Below, piece by piece: positions 9,192 to 17,127 of a stretch of 64,000 nucleotides of DNA. The position numbers and the translations under genes are program-made. The notes beneath the pieces are model-generated. The model made no database searches, was not told the DNA's origin, and was given only the letters and a program-made list of their open reading frames with translations. Origin of the DNA: Brasilonema sp. CT11 (GTDB lineage Bacteria; Cyanobacteriota; Cyanobacteriia; Cyanobacteriales; Nostocaceae); the NCBI RefSeq assembly GCF_017982655.1, contig NZ_JABXYX010000003.1, positions 62,001-126,000 of the forward strand, given 5' to 3'. Positions within the stretch are counted from its first letter, which is position 1, and every line of letters begins with the position of its first letter.

Positions 9192-10154
9192 TCAATCACC
9201 ATCTTCTTTCCTTTGTGAAAAATATTCCACTACCCATTGATGCATATACGCTTTACCAGAATTCCACTTCCAACAACCATTTTCGTCAATAGATATATCA
9301 TTTTCTGGATCAAAACTAAAACTATTAAGTTGAAAATTTCTTTCAAGATGTAGTCTATTTTCAGCATTTCCGTGCCATAAATGAAGAACAGAACCGGATA
9401 CACAGCCGATTTGACCAAGAACATCTACATAAATTTTTTTTGCCCAATTTATGAAGTAATTAAAATGATTTTTGTTTTTGGCGAAACATTTTACCAAACA
9501 TATTGAATACCAGGCTCCACACATAGCATGTACTATTAAGTCGTCTCCTCCTCCAGTTATAGATGCGTCATAGAATCCATGCTTTAACAACAAATCCTTT
9601 CTAGCCGCCCAGGCAAAACCAGTATGTCCGTGCTGGGGATAATACCCGTTGTGTATCTGATTAGGTTGATCTTTATAAATAGAAGCAAAACTTTTGAATA
9701 TGTCCCCTTCCCCTCTATAGATTTCCTGATCTTTGGGAAGTCGAATGCCGCTCTCAAAAAGCTGTACGACGGGAAATACATCTAGAAGCTTCGATGCTTC
9801 CAAAGCCCATTCCGAGTTATTAAATAAAATATCACAATCTATCCAGGCAACTTTTTTACACGATGTAGGGAGTTTAGATAGTGCTATATTTAATAGTCTT
9901 TCTTTTTGCCACATCACATCTGTTGCTTTAACTTTGATGATGATAGTATGTTCGCTGGAATTGCTTAATGTGAATATTTGATCTTTAAAGGCGCATTCAA
10001 CAATTATTAAGTTTAGTCCGGCTTCCTCTATTGTTTTTCTAAAGGCAGTAAGATTCCTTAGCTTTGTCTGGTAATTCTTTGAATTGAAATATGTTGTTAT
10101 AATCCATAAATCTTCAACATAACTATAATAGTTTGATGCTGATACTTCAATCAT
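9192..10154 (-). CDS. GT-A-type glycosyltransferase-like protein (320 aa)
   Basis: Probable nucleotide-sugar-dependent glycosyltransferase. The N-terminal half has the pattern of a GT-A Rossmann fold, with a beta strand LWIITTYFNSKNY near residue 16 and a metal-binding-like WIDCDILF (D106, D108) after a helix. A later GGGDDLIVHAM block resembles the acceptor-side catalytic segment. The gene is visibly AT-richer than its neighbours, which could mean horizontal transfer. It is flanked by intergenic gaps on both sides and lies on the strand opposite the GT1 gene. The exact family and substrate are unknown. Confidence 0.65.
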   Translation of the reverse strand: MIEVSASNYYSYVEDLWIITTYFNSKNYQTKLRNLTAFRKTIEEAGLNLIIVECAFKDQIFTLSNSSEHTIIIKVKATDVMWQKERLLNIALSKLPTSCKKVAWIDCDILFNNSEWALEASKLLDVFPVVQLFESGIRLPKDQEIYRGEGDIFKSFASIYKDQPNQIHNGYYPQHGHTGFAWAARKDLLLKHGFYDASITGGGDDLIVHAMCGAWYSICLVKCFAKNKNHFNYFINWAKKIYVDVLGQIGCVSGSVLHLWHGNAENRLHLERNFQLNSFSFDPENDISIDENGCWKWNSGKAYMHQWVVEYFSQRKEDGD

Positions 10155-10279
10155 AAACTTTAACTTATTTAGTGATCTAAGCGACTATCAATCTTATTGG
10201 TATTAGAATTCTCCTCAGGCAATCTTTGCTAAAGATATCTGGAAATAAAGCCTTGATTATTGTGTGGGTTTATTTGCCT

Positions 10280-11527
10280 TTACACCTTCTCTTTAGCTGG
10301 TGTGGCGATTCCGCACCGAACTAAATTCGCCTCAAGTTGTTTGATGAATTTAAAGTCTTCCTCCACCACAGGCTGACTTGAACTTCCAAATGAGTCTTCA
10401 CTTGCCAAGGGTTTCTTCTCAAGGAAAGCAAATGCCTGCCGAAATTGACGTGGAACAGCTTCAATTGGCGAGTCAAAGTGACAGGAAATAATTCGCCCAA
10501 AATCCCAAGTTGCAACTTTGTCAGCCCAGTTGAGCACTTGTTTCGGTGCTTGCGGAAGAATGAGGATTTGCAGAATTGGTGCTACAAATGGACGCCCATT
10601 TTCTCGTAGGATATCAAATGACTGCTTCCAGTTCTGTTTCCAGCGAAATGGAAATAAACCGAAGTACGCCTTTGGTGAGTGGTTTGGTGCTTGAAAAGTC
10701 TCGCGAAACGTCTGCACCATTCCTGTTACCTCTAGCACACTGGGACGAAAGTAAACTGCAAATAAACAAATGCGTTGCCATCCTTTGCGGCGGTTTGCTT
10801 GATTGTCCTCGATCGCCTCGAAGCCATTGTCTCTAGCGTGAAACAGCAAGGGATATGGATCTAATTGGGCGATCGCCGGTGGTTCTTCTGGAACAGATAG
10901 AACAGAATCAGTTACAAGCAGAGTGCGCGATCGCCTGTGAAAAACCGCTACTTCCGCAAAAGAACCCCGTCCAAGGTTAATGTCCAACACTTCATAATCA
11001 AACTCATCACCAAAGGGCGCTTGTCTGCTGTCCTCTGGCAGCACTTGGGTTCGTTTTTGAGGAAAGCCAAGCCAACTCAACGGTAGGTTGAACGGCAAAC
11101 TCCACTGATGCGGGGCAATGAAAACCTGTGCGTTTGGAAAGCGTCTGGCAAAGGGACCAACGAAAACTTTGTGCTCCAAACCAGAACTCGTTGGCAGGAT
11201 GATATACTTAACCTCACCGTGCTTTGCTACCAACTCGTTCACCAGGCGAACACACTCAATTGTTGGAGCAACAGGCGCATAGACAAGTAGACCGCCTGCC
11301 CAGAGCTTTAGCACGGTCATACGAATCGGTACGATAGTGTAGAGGATGCCTTGAAGTTGATCGAATGTCCAGATAGTGTCTTTAACTATTTCTCTACACA
11401 CTGTCCGCCGCTTACCGTAGGGGTAAAGTGGTACAACAGCCCAAAAGGACCATGACCAATCTCTCGGATTGGTACTCGGATACATGCCTTGCGGCTGTAC
11501 CTGTGACTGATACCCCTGTGCGTTCAT
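10280..11527 (-). CDS. DUF4336 domain protein (415 aa)
   Basis: Matches my memory of the DUF4336 family found in cyanobacteria and plastids. Visible landmarks are an N-terminal DWSWSFWAVVPLYPYGKRRT segment, a central block (LKLWAGGLLVYAPVAPT, VKYIILPTSSGLEHKVFVGPFARRFPNAQVFIAP) that looks like a degenerate metallo-beta-lactamase core, and a terminal segment ending in ATPAKEKV. Function is unknown. It lies downstream of chlB on the same strand, separated by 188 bases containing a palindromic repeat, so it may be only loosely co-transcribed. Confidence 0.75.
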   Translation of the reverse strand: MNAQGYQSQVQPQGMYPSTNPRDWSWSFWAVVPLYPYGKRRTVCREIVKDTIWTFDQLQGILYTIVPIRMTVLKLWAGGLLVYAPVAPTIECVRLVNELVAKHGEVKYIILPTSSGLEHKVFVGPFARRFPNAQVFIAPHQWSLPFNLPLSWLGFPQKRTQVLPEDSRQAPFGDEFDYEVLDINLGRGSFAEVAVFHRRSRTLLVTDSVLSVPEEPPAIAQLDPYPLLFHARDNGFEAIEDNQANRRKGWQRICLFAVYFRPSVLEVTGMVQTFRETFQAPNHSPKAYFGLFPFRWKQNWKQSFDILRENGRPFVAPILQILILPQAPKQVLNWADKVATWDFGRIISCHFDSPIEAVPRQFRQAFAFLEKKPLASEDSFGSSSQPVVEEDFKFIKQLEANLVRCGIATPAKEKV

Positions 11528-11578
11528 TGTCCTTCTACCTTAGAAATGCTCCTTTCCAATTTCTAACACTTTCTTATT

Positions 11579-11697
11579 TTTCTCGTTCCTTGCCTCTGGC
11601 AGGGAATGCATAACTGTGGGCTGCTGCCTCAATATAATAATAATTAGGAGGCAGAGCCTCCGGTAGTGCATTCCCATGCTGAGCATGGGAACGAGAG
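11579..11697. repeat. Palindromic dispersed repeat
   Basis: An inverted element. CTCGTTCC and GGGAATGCA near the left end are mirrored by TGCATTCCC and GGAACGAG near the right end. Inside are two compact hairpins: GGAGGC/GCCTCC at 11647-11661 and TTCCCATGCT/AGCATGGGAA at 11671-11691. A related copy lies at about 14633-14690. Confidence 0.6.
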
Positions 11698-11715
11698 GGA
11701 TTCGCTTACTAGAAA

Positions 11716-13242
11716 CTACGCGCCCACAGCTTCTTTGGCAGCGTACATCACTTCCAGAGTAATTTGACTGAAATTGCGATCGCGAGCAAATTTCTCGGTG
11801 TTGCGCTTGACTTTACCACGCACAAAGCCAGGAACCTTGTTCAATTCTGCTTGAGCATCTTTGGTCCATGCCAAATCAGAATCAGCAGAAATGCCCTTGG
11901 TAATGACTTCCTTGGTATCATGTCCGCCGAAAATTTCCAACAGGTGGTCTTCCATTCCTAAGGTAAAGGAATTGTAGACCAAATCTGCAATCTGATTTGT
12001 TCCTTCGTAACCCATGAATGGTTTGTAACCAATGGGGAAGTTCTGGATGTGAATGGGTGCAGCAATCACACCGCAGGGGATATCCAGACGCTTACCAACG
12101 TGGCGTTCCATTTGGGTACCGAAGATAGCAGAAGGTTCGACGCGGGCGATCGCATCCCCAATTGCCCCATGATCCTCGGTGATCAGCACTTCATCACAAT
12201 ACTCGCTCACCTGCTGGCTGAACCACTCCGCATCGTACTTGCAGTAAGTTCCAGCCCAGACAACGTGAATGCCCATTTCTCGTGCCAAAATCTTAGTCAT
12301 AGCAGCGGCGTGAGTGCTATCACCAAACACAACGGCTTTCTTACCAGTCAAGTTTTGACAGTCAATCGAACGAGAAAACCATGCAGCCTGTGATACATAC
12401 AGAGTTTGTTGGTTGATAAACTCTTCGTAATCGACATCCGCCCCTTGAGCATTAATTATCTGCTGAATTTTACGGATACAACGAGCAGTTTCTACAACAC
12501 CCATTGGTGTAATATCTACGGTTGGGATTCCGAATTGTTCTTCAAGGTAACGAGCTGCCATAACACCAAGTTCCCGGTAAGGGACAAGGTTAAACCAGGC
12601 GCGGGGCAGGTTCTTCAACTCGTGAACGGAAGCACCTTCTGGAATCACAGCATTCACCTCAATACCCAAGTCAGCCATCAACCGCTTGAGTTCTGTGCAG
12701 TCGTGCTGGTTATGGAAACCGAGGGTAGAAATACCGATGATGTTGACAGAAGGCTTTTCGGTTTTACCTTCAGGCAGTTGGCCTTTCTTGCGGGCTTTCT
12801 CGATGTAATATTGGACGATTTGTTGCAGGGTGCGATCGGCAGCTTGGAGTTCATTCACGCGGTAGTGGTTCACGTCTGCCAGCAGCACATCCGCTTTCGC
12901 CTCCAGAGACGCCCTTTCCACAAAGTTTGCTAAGTCTTCTTGTAAAATGCTGGAAGTGCAGGTGGGAGTTAACACAATCAAATCTGGGTGTTCTTCCGCG
13001 TCTTTGCGGGTGATATTGTCCACCACTTTTTCTTGCGAACCCCGTGCCAATACGTTGCGATCAACAATACTGGCTGTCACTGGCGTGAAGTTCCTCTCCC
13101 GTTCTAGCATAGAGCGCATAACGTTGAAGTAGTCATCACCCAAGGGCGCGTGCATTATCGCATGAACATTTTTAAAGGAACTGGCAACCCGCAGAGTACC
13201 AATGTGGGCGGGGCCTGCATACATCCAGTAAGCCAATTTCAT
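11716..13242 (-). CDS. chlB: Light-independent protochlorophyllide reductase subunit B (508 aa)
   Basis: ChlB, which with ChlN forms the nitrogenase-like NB component of DPOR. Electrons from ChlL reduce ring D of protochlorophyllide, allowing chlorophyll synthesis in the dark. The N-terminus [20 protein letters not shown] is canonical, Cys95 in LTPTCTSSI is the ChlB ligand region of the NB [4Fe-4S] cluster, and the C-terminus (about residues 455-508, [21 protein letters not shown] and following) is the PCP_red domain. Length is normal. chlL and chlN are not in the window. A DUF4336 gene lies downstream. Confidence 0.98.
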   Translation of the reverse strand: MKLAYWMYAGPAHIGTLRVASSFKNVHAIMHAPLGDDYFNVMRSMLERERNFTPVTASIVDRNVLARGSQEKVVDNITRKDAEEHPDLIVLTPTCTSSILQEDLANFVERASLEAKADVLLADVNHYRVNELQAADRTLQQIVQYYIEKARKKGQLPEGKTEKPSVNIIGISTLGFHNQHDCTELKRLMADLGIEVNAVIPEGASVHELKNLPRAWFNLVPYRELGVMAARYLEEQFGIPTVDITPMGVVETARCIRKIQQIINAQGADVDYEEFINQQTLYVSQAAWFSRSIDCQNLTGKKAVVFGDSTHAAAMTKILAREMGIHVVWAGTYCKYDAEWFSQQVSEYCDEVLITEDHGAIGDAIARVEPSAIFGTQMERHVGKRLDIPCGVIAAPIHIQNFPIGYKPFMGYEGTNQIADLVYNSFTLGMEDHLLEIFGGHDTKEVITKGISADSDLAWTKDAQAELNKVPGFVRGKVKRNTEKFARDRNFSQITLEVMYAAKEAVGA

Positions 13243-13404
13243 CTTTAGTATTCTCCCTTTTTTTGAAACGAACTATATCCGATAATAGGTGGACTTATAG
13301 TGTGCTTGTTTTTTAAATCGTTTCTGATTTTCGCAGAACTTGTAGCCCTAAGAAATGGGATTTAACAGAATTGTAATAGAGGCGCGAACGCCCGTATATG
13401 CCCA

Positions 13405-13473
13405 GAGGGGTTTCTTGAAGGAAACCCCTCTCCCCAAATCTCCGATTTGGGGCAACTAAGCTTCGCTTAGTTG
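13405..13473. repeat. Three consecutive perfect hairpins
   Basis: Three adjoining stem-loops: 13405-13414/13421-13430 (10-bp stem GAGGGGTTTC), 13432-13440/13444-13452 (CCCCAAATC) and 13453-13461/13465-13473 (CAACTAAGC). They lie in the gap between chlB and the nucleoside hydrolase. This is typical of dispersed palindromic repeats; a similar triple arrangement is at 49486-49555. Confidence 0.7.
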
Positions 13474-13611
13474 GGGCATAGGGCGCGCTACGCGAACGCA
13501 CGAAACCTGCTGACTAATTGGGATTGAGCTTCTGATTTAAACAACATTTCTGTTGTAAAAGTGATACGAATCTTAACTTTTAGACAAATTTCTTATGGAG
13601 CAACAATTAAC

Positions 13612-14598
13612 ATGATAGCCCTTGCAAATCAGCCCATCCCAGTAATAGTAGATACAGACGGTGGTGTTGATGATGCCTTAGCTCTGATTATGGCATTGAA
13701 TTCACCCCAATTAGACCTCAAAGCAGTCACCGTTGTCGCTGGCAATGTTAACGTAGATCTGGCTACTAATAATGTGTTGCGTGTACTGAGTATTGTTGAA
13801 CCCGATACTTCGCCCATCGTTGCCAAAGGCTGTGAAAAACCATTGGTGAGACCTCCGTTCAATGCAGCGGGGATTCATGGTGCAGACGGTTTGGGTGAAT
13901 TAGATCAGTTCTTGGAAGCTGATGGTACACCTCGCTATCCTAAACTTACTATTGAGCCATCTACAGAGAATGCAATTGAGCTGCTTCTCAAAACAGCTCA
14001 ACACTACGGCGACAGTCTGATCATTATTGCTTTAGGACCACTCACGAATCTGGCAACAGCGATTCAGAAAGATAGCGCAACCATGAAAAAAATCGGACGG
14101 ATTGTGATCATGGGTGGGGCTGTGACTGTACCCGGAAATATTACAGCAGCGGCTGAATTTAACTTTTTTGTCGATCCCCATGCGGCTCAAATTGTGATGG
14201 AATCAGGAATTCCCCTCACCCTGGTTGCTTTAGATGTAACGATGAAAGCCCCTCTAGGACGTCAAGTTGTTGAAGATAATTTACAGCGTCGTCCTTCTAA
14301 AGTCACCCAGTTTATTGCCGATTGCACTGGAATGTATATGGCTTTCCACCGTGACAACGAAAACTTTCACGGATGTTATCTACACGATCCTTTAGCTGTG
14401 GCGGTTGCGATTGATCCGAGTTTGGTAACTACAAAATCGCTATATATGATGGTTGAAACCGAAGGAAGATTCACCACTGGAATGTCACTAGCTGATCGGC
14501 GCGATCGCACAAATGAGAAAACCAATCCGCCCAATGTAGAGGCTTGCTTAGAGGTGGATACTGAACGGTTTTTACAGCTATTCAATCAACTTGTTTGA
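13612..14598 (+). CDS. Inosine-uridine preferring nucleoside hydrolase family protein (328 aa)
   Basis: Ca2+-dependent ribonucleoside hydrolase that releases ribose from purine or pyrimidine nucleosides for salvage. The signature VIVDTDGGVDDALALIMAL supplies the metal-binding aspartates (D14, D16, D20, D21). The later IIALGPLTNLATAI and IVIMGGAV blocks, and the HDPLAVAVAIDP motif near the C-terminus, complete the family pattern. I chose the ATG at 13612 (MIALANQPIPVIVDTDGG), which has GGAG about 11 bases upstream, over a GTG 51 bases earlier. It is a single gene, so the physiological substrate is open. Confidence 0.93.
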   Translation: MIALANQPIPVIVDTDGGVDDALALIMALNSPQLDLKAVTVVAGNVNVDLATNNVLRVLSIVEPDTSPIVAKGCEKPLVRPPFNAAGIHGADGLGELDQFLEADGTPRYPKLTIEPSTENAIELLLKTAQHYGDSLIIIALGPLTNLATAIQKDSATMKKIGRIVIMGGAVTVPGNITAAAEFNFFVDPHAAQIVMESGIPLTLVALDVTMKAPLGRQVVEDNLQRRPSKVTQFIADCTGMYMAFHRDNENFHGCYLHDPLAVAVAIDPSLVTTKSLYMMVETEGRFTTGMSLADRRDRTNEKTNPPNVEACLEVDTERFLQLFNQLV

Positions 14599-14629
14599 GG
14601 AATATTTGCTTCTTTAGTATAAAAGGTAA

Positions 14630-14690
14630 TTTTGGAGAGGCAAAGCCTCCCCAACCTATTCCCAAGCAAAATGTTGGAACGAGAAATCTT
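14630..14690. repeat. Dispersed repeat related to 11647-11697
   Basis: Contains GGAGAGGCAAAGCCTCCCC, ATTCCCA and GGAACGAGA in the same order as the right half of the element at 11647-11697. It lies between the 3' ends of the convergent nucleoside hydrolase and TPR genes. Confidence 0.5.
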
Positions 14691-14696
14691 CACCAA

Positions 14697-15239
14697 TCAT
14701 GCAGATACCAAGCGTCGCAAAGATTCAGAACGACGTTTTGCTGTGGGGTTATTTGGCTGAATTTTCAGGACGTGTTCATAAGCTTCCAGGGCTTGAGCAT
14801 TTAATTTTTTTCGCTCGTATGCATGACCAATATTATTCAGCCCTACCACATAATCCGGTTTTATTTTCAGAGCTTCTTTATACTGACGTATGGCGATGTC
14901 AAACTGTTCTTGAGCAAAGTAAGCATAGCCTAACCCGTTGTAAATATAGGCTATATTTTCTTCTTCTTTTTCGCCTTCTTCCCTTTCTTCTTCAGCAGCT
15001 TTGATAGCTTTTTGAAAGAGAGTTATCGCTTGGGAAAATAGTTTTTTCTCAGAATAAATACTGGCTAACTCGTAATATTCTTGAGTAGTACCGCTTTCTT
15101 TGGTCAGTTTTTTTCGCAACCTTGACATGGAACCTTCAACTCTACGACTTTTGAAGACCTGGCGGAAAATACTGATAACTGCAATTAAGAGCAGACCAAC
15201 TAAAACTGACAGATAAATAGTTGCTAGATCGTTACCCAT
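14697..15239 (-). CDS. Ycf37-like TPR protein (180 aa)
   Basis: One N-terminal transmembrane helix (residues 5-25), a charged linker, then three tetratricopeptide repeats (about residues 50-85, 95-130 and 130-165). This matches Ycf37 of Synechocystis and red algae in length and layout. Ycf37 is a thylakoid protein needed for photosystem I assembly and stability. A Glu/Lys-rich insertion (EEEREEGEKEEE) lies between TPR 1 and 2. TPR proteins are easy to misassign, so the Ycf37 identity is probable rather than certain. Confidence 0.65.
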   Translation of the reverse strand: MGNDLATIYLSVLVGLLLIAVISIFRQVFKSRRVEGSMSRLRKKLTKESGTTQEYYELASIYSEKKLFSQAITLFQKAIKAAEEEREEGEKEEENIAYIYNGLGYAYFAQEQFDIAIRQYKEALKIKPDYVVGLNNIGHAYERKKLNAQALEAYEHVLKIQPNNPTAKRRSESLRRLVSA

Positions 15240-15340
15240 TGTATTTAGTAAAAATTTCTTCTTATCTATATATCAGCTTATATTAAACAATGAGAATTAT
15301 GAATTATGAATACTAAAAAATTTCATTTCTTATTTTAACT

Positions 15341-15488
15341 GGGAGCATCCCAATTTTGCAAAAACATGTTTGTCATTCTGAGCGTAGTCCTGAGCGAAGA
15401 ATCTCAAGCTCACGTTAACTCAACGGATGCTTCGTTGCGCTTCGCTTCACTCAGCATGACAGTAAACTTGCACATTTGGGATGCTCCC
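15341..15488. mobile_element. MITE-like element with 13-bp perfect terminal inverted repeats
   Basis: 148 bp bounded by GGGAGCATCCCAA (15341-15353) and its exact reverse complement (15476-15488), with the similarity extending a few bases on either side. The interior holds GTCATTCTGAGCG mirrored by CTCAGCATGAC, a common cyanobacterial palindromic repeat. There is no coding capacity. It looks like a non-autonomous mobile element; a lone GGGAGCATCCC motif also lies at about 7209. Confidence 0.65.
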
Positions 15489-15510
15489 TTTTAACTGAGA
15501 AGTTCCTAAT

Positions 15511-16335
15511 TCAGCGTAATCCCCAATATGTAGCGCGTTGCTTAAGCCACCCAGAATTAATATAACGCGCAATGGCTTGGTTAACCTCTCTTCGTAATGG
15601 ATCGTACTGCAATCCCTTAGGCATAACCACAGATAACGGTTGGGTTGATAGCTTCGCTGAGAGTAACCGATACTGAGGATATTGTTGCACCCAACCACTT
15701 AAAACACTAGCATCTGCGGCAAAGGCATCCGCTGAGTTATTTTCTAACAGCGCCAAGGCTGCTTGATAAGAATCTACTCCCACTAACTCGGCGTTTGGTA
15801 TATAATAGCGCACATCGGCAATAGTGCTGGAATTCTTGAGGACGGCAACTTTCCGTTTTTCCAAATCACTCAATCTTTTAAATAATGTGTTTTTTGTGAC
15901 TAATACAGTGCCATCAAAGTAGTAAGGAACACTGAAGCTAACTAAGCGAGAACGTGAGGCAGTTGCTGTGACTCTGGCGATCGCCAGATCAACTTTATGA
16001 TCCAAGACTGCGGATAGGCGATCGCCATTAGCAACAGGTTGTAGTTTCACCGCATCTGCTTTACCAAGTAAGTCTGCTGCCAATGCCTTAGCTAAATCAA
16101 TTTCTAAGCCTTGTAAGTTACCGTTTGTATCTCTAAATCCTAACGGAGGCAAGTTATCTTTGACAGCAATTCTGATATAGCCCCGCCGCTGAATTTCGGG
16201 CATTTCTGCGGCAGATGCTGATAATTGTGTATCTGCGACTGTGACAATGGAAAAAGTCAAGAACAAAAAAATGACAGCGGATATAAGCAGATGTAACCAA
16301 CAACCTGCTTTCGATCTGTTACATCCGATATCCAT
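15511..16335 (-). CDS. Periplasmic amino-acid-type solute-binding protein (274 aa)
   Basis: Extracellular solute-binding protein of the bacterial PBPb family. A hydrophobic export signal (residues 14-35) is followed by RRGYIRIAVKDNLPPLGFRD, LQGLEIDLAKALAADLLG and the usual VDLAIARVTATASR segment. It would bind an amino acid or similar small ligand in the periplasm. No ABC permease or ATPase is adjacent, so it may serve a transporter encoded elsewhere or act as a sensor. The start lies 12 bases after the rplT stop on the same strand, suggesting read-through from the ribosomal operon. Confidence 0.85.
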   Translation of the reverse strand: MDIGCNRSKAGCWLHLLISAVIFLFLTFSIVTVADTQLSASAAEMPEIQRRGYIRIAVKDNLPPLGFRDTNGNLQGLEIDLAKALAADLLGKADAVKLQPVANGDRLSAVLDHKVDLAIARVTATASRSRLVSFSVPYYFDGTVLVTKNTLFKRLSDLEKRKVAVLKNSSTIADVRYYIPNAELVGVDSYQAALALLENNSADAFAADASVLSGWVQQYPQYRLLSAKLSTQPLSVVMPKGLQYDPLRREVNQAIARYINSGWLKQRATYWGLR

Positions 16336-16347
16336 CTGTTTGCACCT

Positions 16348-16704
16348 TTATCCTTTAGGTTGGCTTGCCAATTGCGCGACTTTGTCGAAGCTTGCTGGAT
16401 CAAGAATTGCTAATTGTGCCAACATTTTGCGGTTGAGTTGGACATCAGCTTTTTTGAGATTCCCGATCAACTGGCTGTAACTCAAACCATGTTGGCGTGC
16501 AGCAGCGTTGATGCGGGTGATCCAGAGGCGGCGAAAATCGCGCTTACGTTTTTTGCGATCTACATAGGCGTTCCGCAGCGCCTTCATGACTCTTTGATTC
16601 GCCGTTCTAAACAGAGTTGAGTGAGAACCGCGAAAACCTTTAGCGAGTTTGAGAATTTTTTTGCGGCGTTTGCGAGCAACGTTACCGCGTTTTACCCGTG
16701 TCAT
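16348..16704 (-). CDS. rplT: 50S ribosomal protein L20 (118 aa)
   Basis: Ribosomal protein L20, which binds 23S rRNA and is required early in 50S assembly. The protein is highly basic with the canonical [19 protein letters not shown] start and the [12 protein letters not shown] motif near residue 60. Length is standard. It lies 22 bases downstream of rpmI in the usual rpmI-rplT order, without infC. L20 autoregulates this operon in other bacteria; no such leader was identified here. Confidence 0.98.
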   Translation of the reverse strand: MTRVKRGNVARKRRKKILKLAKGFRGSHSTLFRTANQRVMKALRNAYVDRKKRKRDFRRLWITRINAAARQHGLSYSQLIGNLKKADVQLNRKMLAQLAILDPASFDKVAQLASQPKG

Positions 16705-16726
16705 ATTGTTTTAGTTCCTGAACAAA

Positions 16727-16924
16727 TTACAAATAAGGGAGCATGAGGCGCACGTTTTCTGCATCGCGCTCATCGACAACTGCCATTTTCGACATATTAC
16801 GTTTCTTATCGGAGGTTTTGTGCTCTAGCAAGTGGTTTTTGAACGCTTTGCGACGTACAATTTTACCGCTACCTGTAGCGCGAAATCTCTTTGCCGCTGC
16901 TTTACGAGTTTTGAGTTTAGGCAT
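16727..16924 (-). CDS. rpmI: 50S ribosomal protein L35 (65 aa)
   Basis: Ribosomal protein L35: [20 protein letters not shown] start, basic, standard 65 residues. The ATG at 16924 is chosen over an upstream in-frame GTG at 16945 because L35 always begins MPKLKT. It is the first gene of an rpmI-rplT operon. Confidence 0.98.
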   Translation of the reverse strand: MPKLKTRKAAAKRFRATGSGKIVRRKAFKNHLLEHKTSDKKRNMSKMAVVDERDAENVRLMLPYL

Positions 16925-17000
16925 GGACTGGCTTTGATTGGACACAATCCATCATTATAAACTAAGAATTTTAAAACAAACGGCTTCCTCTAAGTAAAAC

Positions 17001-17035
17001 CTGTTCACTGTTCACTGTTCACTGCTCACTGTTCA
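17001..17035. repeat. Heptamer tandem repeat (CTGTTCA), five copies
   Basis: Five head-to-tail 7-mers, four exact CTGTTCA and one CTGCTCA, upstream of rpmI, with another partial run at about 17116. Short tandemly repeated heptamers of this kind are typical of heterocystous cyanobacteria. The adjoining 17039-17105 stretch is a GC-rich dispersed repeat. Confidence 0.8.
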
Positions 17036-17127
17036 CCCTTCGGGGAGAACCTTCGGTTCCGCTGCGCTAACGCCAGATGCCTCTGTCGGGAAACCCTTCT
17101 GCAGCACTGGACTCACTGTTCACTGTT

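Noticed and set aside
11764-12933. Several plus-strand open frames opposite chlB
   Set aside because: They are antisense shadows of a highly conserved gene, with no family features.
13313-13501. Open frame of 62 codons on the minus strand
   Set aside because: It runs through the three consecutive hairpins at 13405-13473, a repeat that is open by chance.
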